From the NCBI GenBank assembly GCA_013694885.1, contig JACDBO010000001.1:1-13820 (forward strand): a DNA stretch of 13,820 bases. Direction: 5' to 3'. Below, piece after piece: positions 8,444 to 13,820 of this stretch (position 1 is its first letter; every line of letters starts with the position of its first letter). Under the pieces are notes generated by a model, which had not been told where the DNA came from, did no database searches, and worked only from the letters and a program-made list of their open reading frames with translations. The translations under genes and the position numbers were made by a program. Origin of the DNA: Chloroflexia bacterium. GTDB taxonomy: Bacteria; Chloroflexota; Chloroflexia; Thermomicrobiales; UBA6265.

Positions 8444-8653
8444 TCATTTGCGGGTGTTTTCCGCGCTTTCCTGGCGGATCGAGCGTTGCGTTTCCTGGCG
8501 ACGCTCAATCTCATTGTACTGCTCGATGGAGATAATCGCCACCTTGGGAATCCCTCTGCGTTGAACGATGACAAACTCGTTCGACTCCACAATAAGCCTC
8601 ATGAGTTCCCCGAGTTGGCGTCGTGCTTCGGTCGCGCTCACTGTCCTGCTCAT
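8444..8653 (-). CDS. Phd/YefM-family antitoxin, second of a tandem pair
   Basis: This 69-residue protein has the Phd/YefM DNA-binding fold. It opens with VSATEARRQLGELMRL, then FVIVQRRGIPKVAIISIEQY, which is the beta-hairpin and helix shared by the family. A short polar, charged tail of about 20 residues would be the toxin-binding part. Its ATG overlaps the TGA of the upstream antitoxin gene (ATGA at 8653-8650), and no clear Shine-Dalgarno precedes it, so translation is likely coupled. Being nearest the PIN toxin gene, it is the best candidate for the cognate antitoxin and operon repressor. The pairing is inferred from gene order. Confidence 0.85.
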   Translation of the reverse strand: MSRTVSATEARRQLGELMRLIVESNEFVIVQRRGIPKVAIISIEQYNEIERRQETQRSIRQESAENTRK

Positions 8654-8979
8654 CGATCATTACTTTTTGTGGTGTGGGCCAGGAGTTGTTCGTCCCGTTC
8701 GTCCCGCATGTCGTGGATGATTTGGTCGATCGATGGCAGCGGGCGACCGTTGAGCGCATGCCGAATGCGTTCGCGAGATTGCATCGCCAGCTCATACCAA
8801 TCTTCCGGCTCCTCCGCCTCTCGTTGATTGGCACGAAGGCGCTCGTATTCAGTGATCGACAAGATAACGGCCTCTGGTTTTCCGCCATGTTGGACGGTGA
8901 CGGTTTCGTTCGCCCGTACTCGCCTAAGCACGTCGCCGAAATGGACCCGTGCCTCAGTGGCGCTCATCGACTTGTTCAC
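8650..8979 (-). CDS. Phd/YefM-family antitoxin, first of a tandem pair
   Basis: This 109-residue protein begins with MSATEARVHFGDVLRRV followed by TVTVQHGGKPEAVILSITEY, a clear Phd/YefM N-terminal domain. A C-terminal extension of about 60 residues follows, helical and rich in charged residues (WYELAMQSRERI, IIHDMRDERDEQLL), and could wrap a toxin. The start is taken as GTG at 8979 because GAGGTG (8989-8984) is four bases upstream. An ATG at 8967 is the alternative and would remove only four residues. It differs clearly from the second antitoxin, so it is not a recent duplicate. Only one toxin gene is present. It may be the leftover of another pair, a second regulator of the same operon, or a co-antitoxin. 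Confidence 0.85.
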   Translation of the reverse strand: MNKSMSATEARVHFGDVLRRVRANETVTVQHGGKPEAVILSITEYERLRANQREAEEPEDWYELAMQSRERIRHALNGRPLPSIDQIIHDMRDERDEQLLAHTTKSNDR

Positions 8980-8983
8980 ATAA

Positions 8984-8989
8984 CACCTC
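8984..8989 (-). promoter_or_regulatory. Ribosome binding site that decides a GTG start
   Basis: GAGGTG lies four bases before the GTG at 8979. The nearby ATG (8981-8979) is followed directly by a stop codon, and the in-frame ATG at 8967 is too far away. This site therefore favours GTG as the start of the first antitoxin. Confidence 0.5.
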
Positions 8990-9018
8990 AGCTATTGGGC
9001 TGTCGCACAAACGATGGA

Positions 9019-10131
9019 TCAATCGATGCCAGTGTAACGCATCCCAAGTTTTGTGAGACTAGCGTCTATCCCATTCACAAACCGCGCTTGATTGAACCGC
9101 TCTGCGTTGGCCTGAATCCGCGCTGTATCCCAGTCGATGGCGGCTGCCTCGGTTAGCGCCCGGCGGAGCGAGGCCACGGTCGGCTCGGGGAAGAGGATGC
9201 CGGTCTCGCCGGGGATGACCGTCTCCAGCGCGCCGCCGCCGGCGAGGGTGACGACGGGTCGCCCGGCCGCCTGGGCCTCGACGGCTGTCATCCCGAAGTC
9301 TTCCACACCGGGTAGGATCAGCGCTCGGCAGCGCTGGAAGAGGTCAACGACGGCAGCATCTTCGAGCTCTCCGAGTAGCTCGACCGTTGGGCCGGCGACA
9401 CGTTCCAGCCCGGCCCGCGCCCGGCCATCGCCGACGACCTTGAGCGGGATGCCCGCCTCCGAGCAGGTGCGCACGGCCAGGTCGACGCGCTTGTGCGGCA
9501 CGAGGCGCGAGACGACGAGAAAGAACTCCTCGGCGGGACGCGGTGTGACGGGGCGGAAGCGCCCGGTTTCTACCGGTGGGTAGACAATGTCCGCGTCGAT
9601 GCCATAGGCCACGCGGAGCCGCGCCGCGACTGCTGCCGAGTTGGCGATATAGCAGGTGACGCGGTGGGCGGCGCGCCGGTCGAGCGTGCGCAGCCCAGCG
9701 AAGAGCGCACCGGTGGCTGGCCGAAGCGGCGCCGGGATGCGGGCCGGACCGAGATAGTGGCGGTCCCCATAGAGAAAGCGTGCCGGCGAGTGGCAGTAGC
9801 AGATGTGCGGTACGTCGGGGCCGGGGTCAGCGTGGTGCGCCCACGCGCTCGAATCGGAGATGACTAGTTCAACGTCGCGAAGTTGGCGCCCGATCTGCCG
9901 AAAGACTGCCGGGTAGAGCGGGAGCCAGACCCGGTGCGTGCGGCCGGCGCCCGGCAAGCGCGCGAGCGGGCTGGCGTGGATATCCCAGGCGCGAAAAGTC
10001 GCTGGGAGGTGCTCGGGAACGTAGAGCGACGTGTGGACCGGCGCTTCGGGAAACCGGTCGTGGAGCGCGGCGAGTACCCGCTCGGCGCCTCCGTATTGCG
10101 TCAGATAGTCGTGGACCAGCGCGACGCGCAT
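9019..10131 (-). CDS. Family 4 glycosyltransferase (WbaZ-like)
   Basis: The 370-residue protein begins MRVALVHDYLTQYGGAERVL, the glycine-rich N-terminal loop of GT-B enzymes similar to WbaZ mannosyltransferases. Later motifs are YCHSPARFLYG, SRLVPHKRVD (nucleotide-sugar phosphate contacts) and the E-x7-E signature with Glu277 and Glu285 in EDFGMTAVE. No signal peptide or membrane segment is evident, so it should act at the cytoplasmic face on a lipid-linked or surface glycan. Donor and acceptor are not predictable; mannose is the usual guess for this subgroup. The ATG at 10131 fits the family N terminus, with GGGGA (10140-10136) four bases upstream. It diverges from the DNA glycosylase gene. 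The antitoxin genes follow 39 bases later on the same strand, but their lower G+C suggests a separate origin. No other polysaccharide genes are in the window. Confidence 0.92.
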   Translation of the reverse strand: MRVALVHDYLTQYGGAERVLAALHDRFPEAPVHTSLYVPEHLPATFRAWDIHASPLARLPGAGRTHRVWLPLYPAVFRQIGRQLRDVELVISDSSAWAHHADPGPDVPHICYCHSPARFLYGDRHYLGPARIPAPLRPATGALFAGLRTLDRRAAHRVTCYIANSAAVAARLRVAYGIDADIVYPPVETGRFRPVTPRPAEEFFLVVSRLVPHKRVDLAVRTCSEAGIPLKVVGDGRARAGLERVAGPTVELLGELEDAAVVDLFQRCRALILPGVEDFGMTAVEAQAAGRPVVTLAGGGALETVIPGETGILFPEPTVASLRRALTEAAAIDWDTARIQANAERFNQARFVNGIDASLTKLGMRYTGID

Positions 10132-10178
10132 CGTGTCCCCGCGTTTCCCTTTCCGCCCTCGGCTATCCTCGCGGAATG

Positions 10179-10197
10179 CCGGACCGGTTCCGTCCGG
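10179..10197. promoter_or_regulatory. Inverted repeat in the glycosyltransferase / DNA glycosylase divergent region
   Basis: CCGGAC (10179-10184) and GTCCGG (10192-10197) are perfect 6-base arms around a 7-base spacer, in the 125 bases between two divergent starts. The position suits an operator, but in G+C-rich DNA such a repeat can arise by chance. No convincing promoter pair was found beside it. Confidence 0.25.
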
Positions 10198-10256
10198 TAG
10201 GCAACCGTAGCATGAGACCTGTGGCGGGCGATGGCGAGTGGGAGGGACGAGCCGAG

Positions 10257-11537
10257 ATGGCGACCGGCGTAAGTGACAGCATCGTGATCTCGCGGGAGGA
10301 GGCGCGGTGGTTGGTGGTGGCCGCGCAGGGACTGGACCGGCGGCCGCATCGACGGCGGGCGACGAAGGCGGATCTGCTGGCGACGATCCAGCGGCTCGGT
10401 TGCGTGCAGCTCGATTCGATCAGCGTCGTCTCCCGCTCACACGAGACGGTGCTCTGGAGCCGGCTCGGCTCCTTCAACACGGCGCTGATCGCCGAACTCT
10501 ACGATCCCGACGCGGCGGTCGCCGAATTTTTGGCGCACGCCGCCGCGATCGTGCCGGTCGGTCTGCTGCCCTTGTTCCGGCCGTACATGGAGCGCGCCCG
10601 CCAGCGTGAAGGATGGGCGACCGACCCGGCCAACCGCGCGGTCATGGACCACGTGCTGGATCGCATCCGGCGGGACGGGCCGCTCGGCTCACGCCATTTC
10701 GAGTCACCAGAGGAAGCGGGACCAGCGGCGCCGTGGGCCTGGTACGGCACCAAGCCAGAGCGGCGCGCGCTCGATCTCCTCTGGCTGCGTGGCGACCTCG
10801 TCGTCCGCCGCCGCGATGGCTTTCAGCGTGTCTTCGATCTCGCCGAACGGGTCGTGCCCGCCCTTTGGGGAAATGAGGCGATCTTCGAGGTCGATTGCCG
10901 CCGCGAACTGACACGGCGGGCGCTGGGCGCCCTCGGCGTGGCGACGGCGTCCTGGACGGCCGACTACTTCCGCACCGGCGGTCCCTCTCACCTCCCGGTC
11001 CGCACCGCCGCGAGCGAGCTCCGTGCCCTCGCGGCGGAAGGTGCGGCCCTTCAGGCGGTGGTGGAGGGGATCGCCGGTCCATGTTGGCTCGATCCCGCTC
11101 TGCTGCCGCTGCTCGACGAGCTCCGGGCGGGGCGTGGCCGCCCGGTCCTGACGACGCTGCTGTCGCCGTTCGACAGCCTGGTTTGGGACCGCGACCGCGC
11201 GCTGACCCTGTTCGGGTTCGACTACCGGCTGGAGAGCTACACCCCGGCGGTGAAACGTCGCTATGGCTACTACACGCTGCCGATCCTCGACCGCGGCCGG
11301 ATCGTCGGGCGGCTCGACCCGGCGTATGACCGGTGGACGAAGGTCCTCACCGCCAAGGCGCTCCACCTCGAACCGTGGGTGCGACCGAGCGCGCGCCTGG
11401 CGACGGCGATCGACCGCGCAGCGCGCGACCTCGTCGCCTTCCTGGGTGGCGACGGTGGCGAGCCGTCGGCCATCCGCTGGCTCCACGCCGACCCGGCGAC
11501 GATGTTGCCGCTGCTGGAGCGCGCTGGGCGCCAGTAG
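10257..11537 (+). CDS. YcaQ/AlkX-type winged-helix DNA glycosylase
   Basis: The protein of 426 residues belongs to the HTH_42 winged-helix family. Gln51-Leu52-Asp53 in VQLDSISV matches the Q-x-D catalytic motif of YcaQ (AlkX), as opposed to Q-x-Q of AlkZ. Further family marks are SRSHETVLWSRLG just after it and LLSPFDSLVWDR (from residue 301), then FGFDYRLESY and RRYGYYTLPI. Known members excise bulky alkylated bases and unhook interstrand crosslinks without a separate lyase step. The substrate here is inferred from the motif. The ATG at 10257 is preferred because GGAGGG (10241-10246) lies 10 bases upstream and the length then fits the family (about 410). Upstream in-frame ATGs at 10176 and 10212 would add 27 or 15 unrelated residues. 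It reads divergently from the glycosyltransferase and converges with the NYN gene, leaving 26 bases between stops. Confidence 0.92.
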   Translation: MATGVSDSIVISREEARWLVVAAQGLDRRPHRRRATKADLLATIQRLGCVQLDSISVVSRSHETVLWSRLGSFNTALIAELYDPDAAVAEFLAHAAAIVPVGLLPLFRPYMERARQREGWATDPANRAVMDHVLDRIRRDGPLGSRHFESPEEAGPAAPWAWYGTKPERRALDLLWLRGDLVVRRRDGFQRVFDLAERVVPALWGNEAIFEVDCRRELTRRALGALGVATASWTADYFRTGGPSHLPVRTAASELRALAAEGAALQAVVEGIAGPCWLDPALLPLLDELRAGRGRPVLTTLLSPFDSLVWDRDRALTLFGFDYRLESYTPAVKRRYGYYTLPILDRGRIVGRLDPAYDRWTKVLTAKALHLEPWVRPSARLATAIDRAARDLVAFLGGDGGEPSAIRWLHADPATMLPLLERAGRQ

Positions 11538-11563
11538 GTGCGTGGTCTGCCGCTCCCGGCTAC

Positions 11564-12835
11564 TCAGTCGCTCTCTGGAACGTGGAGCAGGGCGTCGTCC
11601 GGTGTCAGGCTGAAGATCGGGTATTCGAGCGGCTTGCCGCCCGGGGTGCGGCTCTTTCGGGTGCCACGGATCAGGATCGGTGGCTGACGATCGGCGAGGT
11701 CGTTGAGCAGGCGGCGGAGCTGCCACTCGCTCAGCCGAGGCAGCACGCTCTGCTGGACCAGATGGCTCAGGATCTTGCGAAACGTCAGGTAGGAGTAGCG
11801 GCCGTCCCGCTCCAGTTCGCCGAGTGTGGCGAAGAGCGCTTGTTGCTCCTCCGGCCGCAACGCTTCGAGGCGAACCTCGGCGGCGGTCTCGCCATCCGCC
11901 TCCCCACGATCGTCGCCGCGCTCATCGCCGGTCTCATCCGCGCTTTCGTCGCGCTCGGCGGCGGAGTCGCTGGGCAGCGTGGCAAAGCTGTTGCCGCCCG
12001 AGGTGGTGAGGGCAACGCTGCCCTCCTGCTCGGCGGCTTCCATGAACACGCTGAAGGGGACGCCGTACCACGCCTTCGGTTTGAGGTTGTGGTCCAGACT
12101 CAACCAGTGACCGAGGTCCTGGTAAACCATCGGCTCCCCGCCGCCACGGCGACGCAGCGTCTCTTGGAGCAGCTCGAACCCGCGTTCCGCTGGCGGGAAC
12201 CCATCAACGGGCGCGAGTTGAGGCACGGCGGCGCGGCTGGGCGCCACCGCCCGGACCTGCCGCGCCGGCTGCTGGGAATCCAACCGTTGGGGAGCCGGAC
12301 GGCGGCCGACCGAGGGGTCGAGATCACGCTCGTAGAGCAGCACTTCGTCGGCGGCGGCGGAGAGGAGCCGGCTCATGGCGGCATCGACGCCGATGACGAC
12401 GACGCGCCGGCCGTTCTGGCGCAGATGGTTGAGGGGATGGATGAGGTCGCCGTCGCCGGTGACAATGACGAAGGTGGAGAGGTTTTCGGAGCGAGCGCAG
12501 GTCTCCACCGCGTCGACGGCGATGCGGATATCCGCGCTGTTCTTGCGCGTCGGCACGTAGATGAGGTCGATCCCCTGGCGGTAGAGATTCTCGGCGTCGA
12601 TGCTCAGGTCCGGCGAGGTCCAGTTGGCGTAGGCGCGGGCAAGGACGAGACGGCCCCGCTCCTGCGCCTCCTGGATGATCAGACTCATGCGCGGGGTGGT
12701 CAGCGTGAAGTTACGGCGCAGGCTCTTTTGCAAGTTCTCGTAGTCAATCAGGAGCGCGACATCTCCGCTCCGTGCCGGCTGCGCCATCGCGGTCGTAGCA
12801 CCATCCCGTTGACTACCGGCTCCGTACGCGGCCAT
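11564..12835 (-). CDS. NYN-domain (LabA/DUF88) putative RNase with winged-helix RNA-binding regions
   Basis: The 423-residue protein starts with a NYN domain (about 24-185), a PIN-like nuclease fold. Acidic residues expected at the metal site are visible: Asp31 in LLIDYEN, Asp102 in KNSADI, Asp108, and Asp128 and Asp130 in VTGDGDLIHPL. A proline/arginine/glutamine-rich linker follows. A segment at about 233-305 looks like an OST-HTH/LOTUS winged helix (FELLQETLRRRGGG, WYGVPFSVF). A strongly acidic low-complexity linker covers about 305-335. A last helical, wing-like region covers about 335-410 (YLTFRKILSHL, LRRLLNDLAD). LOTUS domains bind RNA, so the protein is probably a cytoplasmic RNA-processing or decay enzyme; the target is unknown. 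The ATG at 12835 is supported by AAAGGTGG (12849-12842) six bases upstream. The in-frame ATG at 12787 has no good site. The domain call beyond NYN is by eye. Confidence 0.85.
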   Translation of the reverse strand: MAAYGAGSQRDGATTAMAQPARSGDVALLIDYENLQKSLRRNFTLTTPRMSLIIQEAQERGRLVLARAYANWTSPDLSIDAENLYRQGIDLIYVPTRKNSADIRIAVDAVETCARSENLSTFVIVTGDGDLIHPLNHLRQNGRRVVVIGVDAAMSRLLSAAADEVLLYERDLDPSVGRRPAPQRLDSQQPARQVRAVAPSRAAVPQLAPVDGFPPAERGFELLQETLRRRGGGEPMVYQDLGHWLSLDHNLKPKAWYGVPFSVFMEAAEQEGSVALTTSGGNSFATLPSDSAAERDESADETGDERGDDRGEADGETAAEVRLEALRPEEQQALFATLGELERDGRYSYLTFRKILSHLVQQSVLPRLSEWQLRRLLNDLADRQPPILIRGTRKSRTPGGKPLEYPIFSLTPDDALLHVPESD

Positions 12836-12857
12836 CCGGCACCACCTTTCACGACGA

Positions 12858-13034
12858 GGAGTCAGGACTCAGGGACACATGCTGCTACGGCGCTGGTGTT
12901 GCGGCCCCGGTCAGGATGCCACGGAACAGCGGCGTGCGGAAGCGGCCCGCCTTGGCAAACATCGTTCCATTGCCTGCGATAACCGCCGCCACAATCGGCT
13001 AAGTCCTAAGTCCTAAGTCCTAAGTCCTAAGTCC
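12858..13034. mobile_element. Possible MITE-like segment bounded by inverted heptamer arrays
   Basis: Plus-strand GGAGTCA-GGACTCA (12858-12871) resembles, in inverted orientation, the minus-strand GGACTTA array at 13034-13000. The outer 14 bases agree at 11 positions when the right side is read on the minus strand. The 177-base segment has no transposase. It sits between the NYN gene and the methyltransferase gene and overlaps the 3' end of the latter. No target-site duplication was identified. A minus-strand reading frame of 25 codons (12962-12885) lies inside but has no recognisable family. The inverted heptamers could also be an ordinary repeat family without transposition. Confidence 0.35.
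13000..13034. repeat. Tandem heptamer TAAGTCC, five perfect copies
   Basis: Five identical 7-base units run without interruption (minus strand: GGACTTA). The array overlaps the end of the methyltransferase gene: its last four residues (Gly-Leu-Arg-Thr) and TAG stop are read from the units. Because 7 is not a multiple of three, the array reads differently in each unit, but the stop is reached within the first 15 bases. Changes in copy number above three would leave the protein unchanged. Confidence 0.95.
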
Positions 13035-13820
13035 TTCATTCCGGCACTGGTTAAAGACCTCGTAGAGCATTACGGCGGTGGCGACCGCGAGGTTGAGGGA
13101 ATCGCCGCGGCCGACCATCGGGATGCGGACCATCGTGCCGGCCAGCGTTTGCGATGCGGGCGAGAGTCCCTCCCGCTCGCTGCCCATCAGCAGTAACGTC
13201 GGGCGCTGGTAGCGGATGCTGGTGTAGTCGGCCGCGGCCGCGTCCGAGGTGCCGACGACGGCGTCGTGGTGACGCCGGGACCACGCGCCGAGTTCGGCTG
13301 GATCGGTGCGGATGAGGCGTTGGGCGAAGATCGCGCCCATGCTGGCCCGGAGCGCGGTCGGATCGTACGGGTCGGTGGCGTGGCCGAGCAGGATCACGCC
13401 GCCAGCGCCGACCGCATCGCTGGTGCGCAGGATCGTGCCGAGGTTGCCGGGATCCTGCACCCCTTCGAGCGCCACCCATGCCAGCTCGCCGGCCGGTTCG
13501 ATGTCGTCCAGCCGGTGCCAGCGCTGCCGCACGACGGCGCCGAGTCCTTGTGGCCCGTCCCTGGTCGAGAGTGACGCGAACACGTCGTCGCTCATCTCCA
13601 AGAGATCGGCCCCGGATCGCTGATAGTCCGCGACCAACTCCTGGCCAAATGGGTGGCGGGCAAGCAACCCCGGCGCCACGACCAGCGTCTCGACCGGCGC
13701 CCGGAGCTGAAGCGCCTCGCCCACGAGCCGGATCCCTTCGACGAAGAACCACCCAGCCGCATCCCGCTCCTGGCGGCGCCGCAAGCCGCGGATGGCCTTG
13801 ATGCGTGCATTGCTCCGGCT
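13020..13820 (-). CDS. SpoU/TrmH-family RNA 2'-O-ribose methyltransferase (start beyond right edge)
   Basis: The frame is open from the right edge to a TAG at 13022-13020, showing 266 residues. The first visible residues, SRSNARIKAIRGLRRRQERD, followed by WFFVEGIRLV, match the N-terminal substrate-binding domain typical of this family, so only a few residues are missing. The three SPOUT knot motifs are present: NLGTILRTSDAVGAGG, LLLMGSEREGLS, and RIPMVGRGDSLNLAVATA with YEVF after it. The enzyme transfers methyl from S-adenosylmethionine to a ribose 2'-OH in rRNA or tRNA. Which nucleotide is modified cannot be read. A TTG at 13784 could act as a start, but it would cut off conserved sequence and is rejected. 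The last codons and stop come from the heptamer array, so the native C terminus may have been altered. It is read in the same direction as the NYN gene, with the MITE-like segment in between. Confidence 0.93.
   Translation of the reverse strand, partial: SRSNARIKAIRGLRRRQERDAAGWFFVEGIRLVGEALQLRAPVETLVVAPGLLARHPFGQELVADYQRSGADLLEMSDDVFASLSTRDGPQGLGAVVRQRWHRLDDIEPAGELAWVALEGVQDPGNLGTILRTSDAVGAGGVILLGHATDPYDPTALRASMGAIFAQRLIRTDPAELGAWSRRHHDAVVGTSDAAAADYTSIRYQRPTLLLMGSEREGLSPASQTLAGTMVRIPMVGRGDSLNLAVATAVMLYEVFNQCRNEGLRT

Noticed and set aside
9031..9036. TACACT on the minus strand as a -10 for the toxin-antitoxin operon
   Set aside because: No acceptable -35 at the right distance, and it lies inside the glycosyltransferase gene; kept only as a possibility.
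8623..9156. Plus-strand open frame of 177 codons
   Set aside because: Antisense to the antitoxin genes and the glycosyltransferase end; no motif.
10704..11726. Minus-strand open frame of 340 codons
   Set aside because: Antisense to the YcaQ-type glycosylase gene, which has all its family motifs.
12885..12962. Minus-strand frame of 25 codons in the MITE-like segment
   Set aside because: Too short, with no good ribosome site and no recognised family; it could be chance or a relic.
11333..12982. Plus-strand open frame of 549 codons
   Set aside because: Antisense to the NYN gene and low-complexity; the minus-strand protein carries the catalytic motifs.
13000..13034. Heptamer array as a CRISPR remnant
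   Set aside because: The units are 7 bases and contiguous, with no spacers and no cas genes nearby.

Overview
This is a G+C-rich window of about 13.8 kb from a bacterial chromosome. Gene content and base composition suggest a Gram-positive-like or Chloroflexota (Thermomicrobia-type) thermophile. That placement is an inference from protein style and was not tested by a search. Eight genes lie wholly inside the window and one is cut at each end. No rRNA, tRNA, CRISPR array or full insertion sequence was seen.

Left part (1-7868) is a nitrogen module. On the minus strand, a type I glutamine-synthetase-like enzyme (1417-2784) is followed after 33 bases by a PucR-type regulator (1-1383) that runs off the left edge. 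A divergent intergenic region of 542 bases separates them from gltB (3327-7868), the large subunit of NADPH-type glutamate synthase. The synthetase-like protein keeps the metal and ATP motifs, but three residues of the canonical glutamate/ammonium site are replaced. It may therefore ligate something other than ammonia to glutamate. No gltD is beside gltB.

Middle (7869-8979) is a toxin-antitoxin locus of visibly lower G+C on the minus strand: two different Phd/YefM antitoxins joined by an ATGA overlap, then one PIN-domain (VapC) toxin. A hairpin terminator between gltB and vapC has its T-run on the toxin side.

Right part (9019-13820) holds a family 4 glycosyltransferase (minus), a divergent YcaQ/AlkX-type DNA glycosylase (plus), a NYN-domain putative RNase with likely RNA-binding winged-helix regions (minus), and a SpoU/TrmH RNA 2'-O-methyltransferase (minus) whose start lies beyond the right edge. 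Between the last two is a short MITE-like segment bounded by inverted heptamer arrays. One array, five perfect copies, supplies the stop codon of the methyltransferase gene.

The observations most worth following are the altered active site of the glutamine-synthetase-like protein in its PucR operon, the two-antitoxin/one-toxin locus, and the heptamer-bounded element.
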